Shown here: positions 8,953 through 17,535 of the stretch, one piece after another | How positions within the stretch are numbered: the stretch's first letter is position 1 | Layout: each line of letters starts with the position of its first letter | NCBI RefSeq assembly: GCF_017315705.1 | Contig: NZ_JAFLRF010000019.1 | Location: 1-64,000, forward strand | Reading direction: 5' to 3' | DNA from: Trinickia mobilis | GTDB taxonomy: Bacteria; Pseudomonadota; Gammaproteobacteria; Burkholderiales; Burkholderiaceae | DNA length: 64,000 nucleotides | Made by a program: the position numbers and the translations under genes | Notes under the pieces: generated by a model | The model's input: only the letters and a program-made list of their open reading frames with translations | What the model was told of the DNA's origin: nothing | Databases searched by the model: none

Positions 8953-10518
8953 ATGACCGGAATCGACACTGCCATCGCGTCTGTGCTTGCGAGTCGCGTC
9001 GATAGCTTGCTGACCAACGGCGTCGGCTCGTTTTCCAATCCTTCGACCGCGCAGACGGGCGCTTCCGCGCTGAGCGTCGATACGTCCAACGCTGCGGCCG
9101 GCGTGACCGGCGCGATTCCCGCGGCGCAGGCTTCCGCGCAGGCCGTCTTGTCCGAAGTCGCGCTCACGCTCGACGCAATCTCGCGCTTCGGCGGCGAGGC
9201 GACGCCCGCCGTGGTCGGCGAGGCGCCGATCTGGCCTGCGCCGCCCGCGATCAACGTGGTGGCGGGCGCGAGCGCCGAGCTGTTTCCATCGCTCGATTCC
9301 GCCGCGGCTGCGGGCGGCAGCGCTTCCGCTTCCGCGTCTGCCGCGCAGCAGACCCAGGGCGCTGCACTCTCCGCATCGACGGTGCCCGTCGCGCTGCTCG
9401 CCGCCGCGCTCGCGCAGGCCGTGTCCGAAAGCGGCCTCTTCTACGAATCGCATCTCGCGCAATGGCTCTTGGGCTCGCGCACCGTCGATTCGCTCGCCGG
9501 CGAGCCGCAAACGCGCCTCGCCGCCGGAGAAGTGCAGTTGCCGCTGGCCTGGGGCGGCAGCCCGGGCGCCGCGGAAGCCGGCGACGCTACCTTGAGTTCC
9601 TGGCTCGACGGCCAGTTTTCGTCGATCTTCGGCGGCGGCGATGGACAAGCGCAGGCGGGCGGCGCATCGGCGCGCGGCGCGCCGAATGCATCGAACGCGC
9701 CGAATGCGTCCGCGAGTGCCGCCAATAGCGCGGCGATGCCCGGCTATGCGGCGGTGTCGCGCGCGCCGATGACGTTCGCGCCAAGCACCTTCGGCGCGTA
9801 CCCGGCGAGCGACGCACCGTCCGCTCACGCTGCTTCCTCGCAGCCGACGAGCAACAACGCTTCGCCGGCGAACAGCGCGGCCCAGACCGCGCCTTCTTCG
9901 ATTGCCGCCTCGATCCACCCGGCGACGATCCCGCTCGTGCGCCAGCAACTCGATTTGCTCGCGACCGACCAGTTTCGCTGGACCGGGGAAGTCTGGCCCG
10001 GCGCGAAGCTCGACTGGACGATCGAGCCCGACGGCGGGCAGCACGCGAGCCGCCGCGGCGCCGACGCGTCCGACTACGAGCAGCCGTGGCGCACGCGCCT
10101 CACGCTGTCGCTGCCGACGCTCGGCACCGTCGATGCGGAGCTGACGCTGACCGGCACGCAGCTCGTCGCGCGCGTGCAGGCGAGCCCGGGCGGCGCAGCG
10201 CGCCTCGCCGCGCAGGGCGAGGCGTTCCGGCGCCGGCTGCAGGCGGCCGGCATCGAACTCTCCGGGCTTTCGATCCGCGAGATCGGCGGCACGAGCCCGG
10301 CGGGAGGCGCGAGCGCGGCGTCGGCGGCGTTTGCGTATGCGCGCTCGGCGGCGAGCGTCGGCGCCAACGACGTGGTCGATGCCGAAGTCATCGACAAATC
10401 CGCGGCCTCGGCCCACGCGTTCGCACCGTTCAAGGCGCGGGACGCGTCCGCGAAGCCGGCGAGCACGAGTCCGCTCGAGCGCCTTTTCCACGATCCGTTC
10501 GAATGGGGCGGCTCATGA
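8953..10518 (+). CDS. Second FliK-like hook-length control domain protein
   Basis: This 521-residue protein has an Ala/Ser-rich, low-complexity N-terminal two-thirds and a C-terminal FliK-type hook-length domain (about residues 310-445). The domain includes RQQLDLLATDQFRWTGEVWP and a segment ELTLTGTQLVARVQ that parallels the FliK signature. It does not replace fliK, which lies 7 kb away on the other strand. Its stop overlaps the start of an FlhB C-domain gene by 4 bp. Because FliK acts on the FlhB C-terminal domain, the coupled pair suggests a dedicated partner set in export switching. This pairing is usual in Burkholderiales. Confidence 0.8.
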   Translation: MTGIDTAIASVLASRVDSLLTNGVGSFSNPSTAQTGASALSVDTSNAAAGVTGAIPAAQASAQAVLSEVALTLDAISRFGGEATPAVVGEAPIWPAPPAINVVAGASAELFPSLDSAAAAGGSASASASAAQQTQGAALSASTVPVALLAAALAQAVSESGLFYESHLAQWLLGSRTVDSLAGEPQTRLAAGEVQLPLAWGGSPGAAEAGDATLSSWLDGQFSSIFGGGDGQAQAGGASARGAPNASNAPNASASAANSAAMPGYAAVSRAPMTFAPSTFGAYPASDAPSAHAASSQPTSNNASPANSAAQTAPSSIAASIHPATIPLVRQQLDLLATDQFRWTGEVWPGAKLDWTIEPDGGQHASRRGADASDYEQPWRTRLTLSLPTLGTVDAELTLTGTQLVARVQASPGGAARLAAQGEAFRRRLQAAGIELSGLSIREIGGTSPAGGASAASAAFAYARSAASVGANDVVDAEVIDKSAASAHAFAPFKARDASAKPASTSPLERLFHDPFEWGGS

Positions 10519-10856
10519 GCCCCGCGAGGCGCAAGCGCGCGGCGGCGCTCGTCTACGACACCACGAACGGCGACGCGGCGCCGCGCGTGGTCGCGAAGGG
10601 CTACGGCGTCGTCGCGGAGATGATCGTGCAGCGCGCGCAGGAAGCCGGGCTCTACGTGCATACGGCACCCGAGATGGTGTCGCTCTTGATGCAGGTCGAT
10701 CTCGATTCGCGGATTCCGCCCGAGCTTTACAAGGCGGTCGCCGAATTGCTCGCCTGGCTCTACCGGCTCGAAAGCGGCGCGGACGACAGCGCGCCGGGGC
10801 CGGTCGTCGAGGCGGCGGAAGGGGTGTTCGGTGAGGACAGCGGCGAGAACGCTTGA
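10515..10856 (+). CDS. FlhB C-terminal-domain homologue (FhlB/EscU-type)
   Basis: The 113-residue protein matches only the cytoplasmic domain of the export gate protein FlhB: RVVAKGYGVVAEMIVQRAQE, then VSLLMQVDLDSRIPPELYKA. The transmembrane part is absent, and so is the NPTH autocleavage motif, so it resembles the post-cleavage C-terminal fragment. In family terms such proteins can substitute for the cleaved FlhB C-domain. It is translationally coupled to the FliK-like gene upstream. Confidence 0.85.
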   Translation: MSPARRKRAAALVYDTTNGDAAPRVVAKGYGVVAEMIVQRAQEAGLYVHTAPEMVSLLMQVDLDSRIPPELYKAVAELLAWLYRLESGADDSAPGPVVEAAEGVFGEDSGENA

Positions 10857-11011
10857 TGTCGCTGCAGGCCTGCAAATAAGAATCGTTCGCGTTATCCGTG
10901 CGAGGCTGTACAATGGCCAGCCTTTCTGTTTGTAATTTCTGCTTGGTGACGGCTTTCGCGCGATAGCGGCGGTGCACGGGGCCAACGCAGACGAGCGCAT
11001 GGAGCCTGCCC

Positions 11012-11746
11012 TTGAACGCACCTGAAACGATCGGTCTGAAACCGGCTGCACATGCCGACGTGCGCGACGCAAACCGTCCCCCCGCCGTCCCCCATTTCGA
11101 TGACGCCCAGCAAGCCGAACGCCGCCGCCGTTCGCGCCGCGCGACGTTCCTCAAATGGCTGCGCAAGGTGCATGGCTGGGTCGGACTATGGGGCGCGGTG
11201 CTGGGGCTCTTGTTCGGCACCACGGGTTTTCTGCTGAATCACCGCGCCGGGCCGCTGCAGATTTCGCCGGGCAAGCCGCAGGTCGAGCAGTTGCAGATCG
11301 CGCTGCCGCAGCCCGTGCCGGCGTCGCCCGACGCCATGGCCGACTGGCTCAAAAGCGAGCTGCAATTCGACGGCCGGGTCGGCAAGGTGAAGCAGGAGCC
11401 GGCGCATCCGGTCGCGTGGGGCGATCGCCGCACGGTTCAGCCCGAGTTCTGGACCTTCAACATTGCCGGGCCGCGCAACGGCGTCCAGGCCGAGTATTGG
11501 GTGGGCAACGGCTTCGTGTCGGTCAAGCGCTCGCAGAACGCGTTCTTTGCGACGCTCAACAACCTGCACAAGGGCGTCGGTTTGGGCATCGGCTGGGTGC
11601 TGCTGATCGATACGCTTGCGGGCGCGATCATCCTGCTGTCGCTGACGGGCGTGCTGCTGTGGACCGAGCTGAACAAGCGGAGAACGTTCGGGGTCGTGCT
11701 GGTGGCGGGGTCGGTGGGCGCGGCGTTGCTGGCCGGGCTGGTCTGA
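11012..11746 (+). CDS. PepSY-associated membrane protein
   Basis: The product is 244 residues. It has a basic N-terminal tail, a first transmembrane helix around residues 58-75 (GWVGLWGAVLGLLFGTTGFL) preceded by the WLRKVHGW motif of PepSY-type proteins, and a periplasmic loop of about 100 residues. Two further hydrophobic helices lie near the C-terminus (GWVLLIDTLAGAIILLSLTG and a final Val/Ala/Gly-rich one). Such proteins are often linked to iron-siderophore or peptidase systems, but no such neighbour is present. Translation appears to start at TTG 11012 with GGAG eight bases upstream. Confidence 0.75.
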   Translation: MNAPETIGLKPAAHADVRDANRPPAVPHFDDAQQAERRRRSRRATFLKWLRKVHGWVGLWGAVLGLLFGTTGFLLNHRAGPLQISPGKPQVEQLQIALPQPVPASPDAMADWLKSELQFDGRVGKVKQEPAHPVAWGDRRTVQPEFWTFNIAGPRNGVQAEYWVGNGFVSVKRSQNAFFATLNNLHKGVGLGIGWVLLIDTLAGAIILLSLTGVLLWTELNKRRTFGVVLVAGSVGAALLAGLV

Positions 11747-11845
11747 CGTGTAACGGCGCGATGCGCGCGCCGCACGCGCGCTTTGCATCAGAACGCGCAT
11801 GCGGTCTCGCACTTCATCGATGGCGGCTCGCCCGGCCGCCAGCGC

Positions 11846-13759
11846 TCACACTTTGAACGCGCCGACGACGTCGGAGAGCGTCATCGTCTGGTCCTGCATC
11901 GACCGCGCCGACGCCGTCACCTGCTCGACGAGCGCCGCGTTTTGCTGCGTCGTCGAATCGAGCTGCGTGATCGCCTGGTTGACCTGCTCGATGCCGCGGG
12001 TCTGCTCCTGGCTCGCGGCCATGATCTCGCTCATGATGGTCGCGACGCTGTTGGTCGTGGCCATGATCTCGTTCATCGTCGCGCCGGCCTCGCCGACGAG
12101 CGTGCTGCCCGAATCGACCTTGGCCGCGGAATCGGCGATCAGCCCCTTGATGTCTTTCGCCGCAGCCGCCGCCCGTTGCGCGAGGTTGCGCACCTCGCTG
12201 GCCACCACCGCGAAACCGCGGCCCTGTTCGCCCGCGCGCGCCGCTTCGACCGACGCGTTCAGCGCGAGGATGTTGGTCTGGAATGCGATGCTGTCGATCA
12301 CGCCGATGATGTCGACCACTTTCTTCGACGAGTCGCTGATCGAGTTCATCGTCTGCACGAACTCGCCGATCACCCGGCCGCCGCGCGAGGCGACTTGCGA
12401 AGCGTCGTTGGCGAGCTGGTTGGCGTGGTTCGCGTTGTCGGCGTTTTGCTTGACGGTGCCGGTGATCTCTTCCATCGACGCCGCCGTCTGCTGCAGCGAC
12501 GCCGCTTGCGCCTCGGTGCGCGCGGACAGGTCCTGGTTGCCGCTCGTGATCTCGCGCGAGGCCGCCGCGAGCGACGTCGAGCCGCTCACCACCTGGCGCA
12601 CCACGTCCTGCAGGCGGGCGACGAAACGGTTGAGGCTCGCGGCGACCTCGGCGAATTCCTTGCCGCCGGTTTCGGGCACGCGGCGCGTGAGGTCCGCGTC
12701 GCCGCTCGAGAGCACGTCGATGTTTTCCTTGAGCGTCGCAAGGCGCTTCATGAACATGCGGATGCCGGCGATCATGATCGCGAGCAAGACGAGCGCCATC
12801 GGGATCTGGACCAGCGCGAGCTCGCGCAGGATGCGATTGCTGTTGGCCATCAGCATCGACGATCGCACGCTCGTCGCGATCAACCAGGGGCTGCCGGGGA
12901 TCGGTTTCAGGAAGAGCGTTTGCGCGCCGTCGGGGCCGTCGTACTCGCCGGACGTTTCGCCGCCGCCTTGCACGTCGGGCAACAGGCGCTGGATTTCCGC
13001 GGCCATCGCCGAGCTCGATGCGAGCTCCGAGACGTTCTTCAACACGATGTTGTTCGGGATCTTCGTGCTGTTGCTGACGATCTTGCCGTCGCCCTCGATG
13101 ATCAGGATCTGGCCGTGGATTTTCTCTTCCATGTCCGCGACGAGGTGATTGAAGAAGCCGAGCGTCACGTCGATCGTCGCGACGCCGTACAGCTCGTCGC
13201 CCTTGTAGATCGCCATCGCGCAGTTCGTGCGCGGCTGCGGGCTCGCGTCGTCCTGATACGCCTTCGCCCACTTGCAATGACCCTTCGGCGCCGTGCGGCC
13301 GTTCTCGTACCAGGGCTGCTCCCAGTACTTGAGCGACTCGGGCGAGTTCCAGTGCGTGTTGATGGCGAGCTGGTTCGTCGCGGCGTCGCGCGCATAGAAC
13401 GTGCTGTCCTTGTCGCGCGCCGGGTCGCGCTTGCCGGGTAGCGGCCAGATGCCGCCGCCGAACACGTTCGGGTCGCCGTACTGGTCGACGAGTCCCGGCA
13501 ACAGCTTGTCGATCGGGTCGCTATCGAGGAGCGCGACCGTCTGCGTGATGCTGCGCTGCTGCGCCTCTACCTGACGCAATTGCTCGCTTACGCGGACGGC
13601 GATCTGATCGACCTCGCGGGCGATCACCTTGCCTTCGAGCTGCGCGAGCTCCGGCGTGACGAAAAAGCGGATGACGACGAACGTGCCGATCAGGAGAAGC
13701 GCGAAGAACACGCAGATGGACAGGGTGTAGCGGGTTTGGGTCGAGGTCCGGGTGTCCAT
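11846..13759 (-). CDS. Methyl-accepting chemotaxis protein with Cache sensor
   Basis: This inner-membrane chemoreceptor has 637 residues. After a short tail comes transmembrane helix 1 ([20 protein letters not shown]) and a large periplasmic Cache-type domain to about residue 300. A second helix ([20 protein letters not shown]), a HAMP segment and a signalling hairpin follow; the kinase-contact tip reads [20 protein letters not shown]. It is predicted to bind a small ligand in the periplasm and control CheA; the ligand cannot be read from sequence. There is no C-terminal CheR-docking pentapeptide. It stands alone, though flagellar genes are nearby. Confidence 0.93.
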   Translation of the reverse strand: MDTRTSTQTRYTLSICVFFALLLIGTFVVIRFFVTPELAQLEGKVIAREVDQIAVRVSEQLRQVEAQQRSITQTVALLDSDPIDKLLPGLVDQYGDPNVFGGGIWPLPGKRDPARDKDSTFYARDAATNQLAINTHWNSPESLKYWEQPWYENGRTAPKGHCKWAKAYQDDASPQPRTNCAMAIYKGDELYGVATIDVTLGFFNHLVADMEEKIHGQILIIEGDGKIVSNSTKIPNNIVLKNVSELASSSAMAAEIQRLLPDVQGGGETSGEYDGPDGAQTLFLKPIPGSPWLIATSVRSSMLMANSNRILRELALVQIPMALVLLAIMIAGIRMFMKRLATLKENIDVLSSGDADLTRRVPETGGKEFAEVAASLNRFVARLQDVVRQVVSGSTSLAAASREITSGNQDLSARTEAQAASLQQTAASMEEITGTVKQNADNANHANQLANDASQVASRGGRVIGEFVQTMNSISDSSKKVVDIIGVIDSIAFQTNILALNASVEAARAGEQGRGFAVVASEVRNLAQRAAAAAKDIKGLIADSAAKVDSGSTLVGEAGATMNEIMATTNSVATIMSEIMAASQEQTRGIEQVNQAITQLDSTTQQNAALVEQVTASARSMQDQTMTLSDVVGAFKV

Positions 13760-13858
13760 GTCTTCACATAGTAGAAAGGTGACTATGTGTTACGGCTTGG
13801 GCCTGCGAAGCTTGATATGACTGGACTGGGCCGTCTCTTCTAAAGCAGGGCGGCAAGG

Positions 13859-15151
13859 TCACTTGCGCAATGCCCGACTCATCTCGGCGAGCGGCATCGC
13901 GGCGATAGAGTCCAGCAACCGGACTTCGCCCGCCTCGGGCTGCGCAATCTCGTCGACAGCACGTCTGGTGTCGGCGACCCGGTCGTCGACGACGGCCAGC
14001 ATATCGTCCAGCAATTTTTCTGCGCCTTTTGCCGGCAGGCGGAGTTGCTCGCCGAATGCCAGCATATTCTTCCTGGAGATGTGCGAGAACTGCGTGGCTT
14101 CGCCAACAGGCATTGTCAGGTCGCAAGCGGGCCAGCGGTCTTGTCTCTCAGGTTGGTATGTCGGGGTGTGGTAGACGACTGTGCTGACCAGGTCGTAAAA
14201 CGGAGCCAGCATGTAGCCTCGAGGGGTGACGAAGAAAGAGACGTTTTTCAGGTGGGCTTCCGCGTTCCCGACGAGCACGTTGAAGAGGGCCCATCGAAAT
14301 ACCTCAAGACGTGCCATTGCCCGCGTGCTCGTCTTCTCGATGGCGTCCCGAAGCACCTCCGCATTCGCGTTCTGATACTTGAAGCTGCGGTCGTAGTTCA
14401 AGAGCTGCATTGCGTCGATGGTATGCCGACGCCGGACAGGCTCAGTTGTCGTATCGCGGTCGAAGCGGTCGATGACGTAGCAGGCTGAGGGCACGCGCAG
14501 AAAGTGCGTAGGCGGTACGCGGACGCCCATCGCCTGCGCTAGGCGCATGCAGAAAAACTCGTTGACTGCTGAATGGGGGTAGCCCGTTGTTCGCATGTCG
14601 GGCTTGAGCAGGTGCATCGACGGTTCGCTGCCGACAGGCTCAAAGAGTGCGTAAGCCGGAGTGGTGCCGCGCAATGTCAGGAGGAGCTTTTGTTGAGCAC
14701 CCGCCGCAGACATGCGCTTGGGTGCGGTGGCCGTGAGCGCACGCTGTGGCATTGCCTGTATGCGCGCCTCCAGTTCCGCATACGACAGCGGTTGCAGACC
14801 GCCGGCTTCCTCCTGCTCACCTTCAGAAAGGAGCGTTAGGGCTCCGGCCGACTCTCGCCCGTAGTAGGCGAGCAAACCCCAAGCATCGCTCGCATTGACT
14901 TTAGCTTCTCGAGCGAGCGCCGTGCGCATCTCCTCCTCAGGCAACAGGTTGTCGAAGAACCACTGCACCGGCCGCTGGCTTGACCCATCCACGAAAGGTC
15001 CGGCATCCAGCGGGAATGCCGGCGAAAGTGGGAACGCGTCGTTTCGACCGATCCAGCGCTTGTCGTAGGTAAAAGACCAGATATCGCTCTCATCGCTGAC
15101 AACGCCCATTCGTTGGCCATTCGCGAATGCGACAAGCGTTCTAGCTGCCAT
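13859..15151 (-). CDS. hipA: HipA-family serine/threonine kinase toxin
   Basis: HipA kinases phosphorylate targets such as glutamyl-tRNA synthetase and induce growth arrest; HipB neutralises them. The 430-residue protein from the ATG at 15151 has the HipA N-terminal subdomain (LVAFANGQRMGVVSDE), the MSAAGAQQKLLL loop, HLLKPD, the catalytic-loop region LVGNAEAHLKNVSFF and the metal-binding LAPFYDLVST. The usual catalytic Asp of the GNxDxHxKN motif is Glu here, while the following Asp (YDL) is kept, so activity is uncertain. The start overlaps the end of hipB by 11 bp, giving a coupled antitoxin-toxin operon. Confidence 0.9.
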   Translation of the reverse strand: MAARTLVAFANGQRMGVVSDESDIWSFTYDKRWIGRNDAFPLSPAFPLDAGPFVDGSSQRPVQWFFDNLLPEEEMRTALAREAKVNASDAWGLLAYYGRESAGALTLLSEGEQEEAGGLQPLSYAELEARIQAMPQRALTATAPKRMSAAGAQQKLLLTLRGTTPAYALFEPVGSEPSMHLLKPDMRTTGYPHSAVNEFFCMRLAQAMGVRVPPTHFLRVPSACYVIDRFDRDTTTEPVRRRHTIDAMQLLNYDRSFKYQNANAEVLRDAIEKTSTRAMARLEVFRWALFNVLVGNAEAHLKNVSFFVTPRGYMLAPFYDLVSTVVYHTPTYQPERQDRWPACDLTMPVGEATQFSHISRKNMLAFGEQLRLPAKGAEKLLDDMLAVVDDRVADTRRAVDEIAQPEAGEVRLLDSIAAMPLAEMSRALRK

Positions 15152-15428
15152 GAGAAGTCCGTCGACGATGCATGGCCTTGGTCGCCAAGGCCGGGGGAAT
15201 GTCCACGGAAACCTGTGCATGGAGCGTGATGCCCAGCTCGGCAAGGAGGTGCAACACCTTGCCAATCTGGGCTGTCGGCTTACCTGCCTCAAGATGCGTG
15301 ATGAATTTGGGAGACAGGCCAGTCGCGTTGGCAACGTCATCACGCGTCAGGCTTTGTGCGAGTCGTGCGGCCCGGACAAGATTGCCTAACGTCACCATGC
15401 TGCCGATGAAAACGCCCGATTCCTGCAC
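15141..15428 (-). CDS. hipB: HipB-family antitoxin and repressor
   Basis: This is an XRE-type DNA-binding antitoxin that would bind HipA and repress the operon. Helix-turn-helix residues lie in TRDDVANATGLSPKFITHLE, with further helices KVLHLLAELGITLHAQVSVD. I chose the GTG at 15428 (95 residues) because AGGAG lies six bases upstream. Longer starts at 15467 (ATG) or 15479 (TTG) lack a ribosome site and would put the first operator inside the gene. Four matching inverted repeats just upstream fit autoregulation. Confidence 0.85.
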   Translation of the reverse strand: MQESGVFIGSMVTLGNLVRAARLAQSLTRDDVANATGLSPKFITHLEAGKPTAQIGKVLHLLAELGITLHAQVSVDIPPALATKAMHRRRTSHGS

Positions 15429-15449
15429 CGCTCTCTCCTGTTCGCGTTC

Positions 15450-15616
15450 GTACCCGCTCGGAAACATTATGCCACGCAAGTCAGATTTTCTCTGGGTTCC
15501 GTAACCGCTAGGGTACGGAACACGGGTTCGACGGCTCAGCTACCGATTTCGTACCCGAATGGTTACGTGAGGACGGAAAGCGCCCGTGTTGTCATTTCCC
15601 GTACCGGAGCGGATAC
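15450..15616. promoter_or_regulatory. Array of four HipB operator-like inverted repeats
   Basis: Four 16-bp sites fit the pattern GTACCC-N4-GGTTAC or its complement: 15450-15465 (GTACCC..GGAAAC), 15501-15516 (GTAACC..GGGTAC), 15551-15566 (GTACCC..GGTTAC) and 15601-15616 (GTACCG..GGATAC). Centres are 51, 50 and 50 bp apart, close to five helical turns, so all sites face the same side of the DNA. They lie immediately upstream of hipB. E. coli HipB also uses a spaced multi-operator array, though with a different half-site spacing. Binding by this HipB is inferred from position. Confidence 0.75.
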
Positions 15617-15918
15617 GGCGCAACCACGACGATTTGTGTGGGCTGAGTAGTGGAAAAGACAGACTCTTCTAAGCCGTGCTCGGGCTTCTCACGCACGAGA
15701 TTCATAACGGCCCATCTCACCGGATCACCGGTGTGCTGTGCACGACGAAGATGAGGGGATTTGCAACCGAAATCCCGATTGCCTGATTGTCAAAGCGGTG
15801 CGTGGCGTTGATCGATCAGATCACTACTGTCGATTGGATTGCGTGCGAGGCCGAATATCGCGGAGAGCGGGCTGCGAAAGCCGAATTGGACGCGAACAGA
15901 CGCAGCATCGTCAGGTTC
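15617..15918. other. Intergenic region upstream of hipB, no gene seen
   Basis: About 300 bp between the last hip operator and the end of xdhC. No reading frame with a ribosome site and no strong hairpin terminator could be supported. Both flanking operons are on the minus strand, so this holds the xdhC operon end and the distal part of the hip promoter region. Confidence 0.5.
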
Positions 15919-16941
15919 TCAAACCTCACACGCCGAGCCGCCCCCGGCCGCCATCTCCCGCGCGGCCTTTGCGCCTTCCACCTGCAGGATCATCGGCAGC
16001 GAGACGCCGTTTTTTGCAGCGGTGACCTCCGCGAGGATCGACACCGCGATTTCCGGCGGCGTGCGGCTGCCGATATAGATGCCGACCGGCCCATGCAGCC
16101 GCGCGAGTTCCAGCTCGCTCAAATCGAACTCCTTCAGCCGCTCGCGCCGCGCCGCGTTGTTGCGCCGCGACCCCAGCGCGCCGACGTAGAACGCCGGCGT
16201 CTTCAACGCCTCCATCAGCGCGAGATCGTCGAGTTTCGGGTCGTGCGTGAGCGCGATCACCGCGCAACGCTCGTCGAGCTTCATGTCGAGCACGGTGTCG
16301 TCGGGCATCGTGCGCACGATCGTCGTGCCGGGCACGTCCCACTCGTCGGTGTACTCCTCGCGCGGATCGCACACGGTCACTTGATAGTCGAGTCCGGCCG
16401 CGATGTTGCACAGGTAGCGCGACAACTGCCCCGCGCCGATCACGAGCATCCGGTAACGCGGGCCGTGGATCGTGAGAAGGCGTGTTTCGTCGAAGTCGAC
16501 GCCGTCGGTCGCTTGCGCCGGACTGAGGCGCGCGGCACCGGTCGCCATGTCGAGCGTACGCGCCACGAGCTTGCCCGCCTGCACCGCTGCGAGCAATTCG
16601 GCGATGCCGCTTGCCTTCGTCAACGGCTCGAGCACGAGCTGGATCGTGCCGCCGCACGGCAACCCGAAGCGATGCGCCTCTTCGGCCGTGATGCCGTACT
16701 TCACCGATTCAGGCCGCTTCTGCTCGATGCCGAGCCTGCGCACGCGGTCGATCAAATCGTCTTCGATGCAGCCGCCCGATACCGAGCCGACGACGAGCCC
16801 GTCGTCGCGCACCGCGAGCATCGCGCCTTCGGGGCGCGGCGACGAACCCCAGGTCTTCACGACAGTCACCAATAGCGCGCGATGCCCTTCGTCGAGCCAT
16901 CGCGCGCTCGACTTCAGAACTTCGAGATCCACGCTTTCCAT
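15919..16941 (-). CDS. XdhC/CoxF-family molybdenum cofactor maturation protein
   Basis: XdhC/CoxF proteins bind molybdenum cofactor, help add the catalytic sulfido ligand, and insert it into hydroxylases of the xanthine dehydrogenase family. The 340-residue product has the N-terminal CoxI-type domain (TVVKTWGSSPRPEGAMLAVR, then VGSVSGGCIEDDLI) and a C-terminal Rossmann-like domain (MLVIGAGQLSRYLCNIAAGL, CDPREEYTDEW, IYIGSRTPPEIAVSIL). It is the last gene of the cox-like operon; its start overlaps coxG by 28 bp. The ATG at 16941 fits the family start. Confidence 0.9.
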   Translation of the reverse strand: MESVDLEVLKSSARWLDEGHRALLVTVVKTWGSSPRPEGAMLAVRDDGLVVGSVSGGCIEDDLIDRVRRLGIEQKRPESVKYGITAEEAHRFGLPCGGTIQLVLEPLTKASGIAELLAAVQAGKLVARTLDMATGAARLSPAQATDGVDFDETRLLTIHGPRYRMLVIGAGQLSRYLCNIAAGLDYQVTVCDPREEYTDEWDVPGTTIVRTMPDDTVLDMKLDERCAVIALTHDPKLDDLALMEALKTPAFYVGALGSRRNNAARRERLKEFDLSELELARLHGPVGIYIGSRTPPEIAVSILAEVTAAKNGVSLPMILQVEGAKAAREMAAGGGSACEV

Positions 16942-17522
16942 GACTTGCTTCCTTTTCCGGTATGCGCGGATTCGCCGGCTTCTTCGGCTTTGTCGGCGCG
17001 AGCGCTGTCGTCTTCGTCCGCTTCGTCGTCTTCGTCCGCATCGCTGCGCGCGGCGAGTGCCGCGTCGCCCTCTGCCGCGTCGCTCGTCACCTGCTCGGAA
17101 AAGCGCTTGAAGAACTCGCCCGCGATCTTGCGCGCGGCGCCGTCGACGAGCCGCGAGCCGATCTGCGCGAGCTTGCCGCCGATCTGCGCTTGCGCCGTGT
17201 ACGAGAGTTTCGTCGCTTCGTTGCCTTCCGGCTCGAGCGTCACGCGCGCGCTGCCTTTGCCGAAGCCGGCCGCGCCGCCTTGTCCTTCGAAGACGATCGT
17301 GTAGGTGTGCGGCGCGTCGATGTCGGTCAGCAGCATGCGGCCCTTGAAGCGCGCCTTCACCGGACCGACCGACGCGCTCATCGACAGCGAATACGCGTTC
17401 TCGCCGTCCGCTTCGATGTTCTCGCAACCGGGAATCGACGCCTTCAGGATCGTGGTGTCGTTCAACGCCTCCCACGTGCGCCGTTGCGGCACGGGCAGCG
17501 TATAGCTTTCCGTCAATTCCAT
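16914..17522 (-). CDS. coxG: CoxG-family SRPBCC protein
   Basis: CoxG proteins are START/SRPBCC-fold proteins that accompany CO-dehydrogenase-type enzymes; CoxG has been proposed to tether the enzyme to the membrane or carry quinone. The N-terminal 150 residues show the family pattern (PVPQRRTWEALNDTTILKAS, then IPGCENIE, and RLVDGAARKIAGEFFKRFSE). A highly charged Asp/Glu/Lys linker follows, ending in a short basic-aromatic tail SKSWKAWISKF that could be membrane-associating. The 202-residue length is normal. It overlaps xdhC downstream. Confidence 0.88.
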   Translation of the reverse strand: MELTESYTLPVPQRRTWEALNDTTILKASIPGCENIEADGENAYSLSMSASVGPVKARFKGRMLLTDIDAPHTYTIVFEGQGGAAGFGKGSARVTLEPEGNEATKLSYTAQAQIGGKLAQIGSRLVDGAARKIAGEFFKRFSEQVTSDAAEGDAALAARSDADEDDEADEDDSARADKAEEAGESAHTGKGSKSWKAWISKF

Positions 17523-17535
17523 CTCATGGCTCCTT

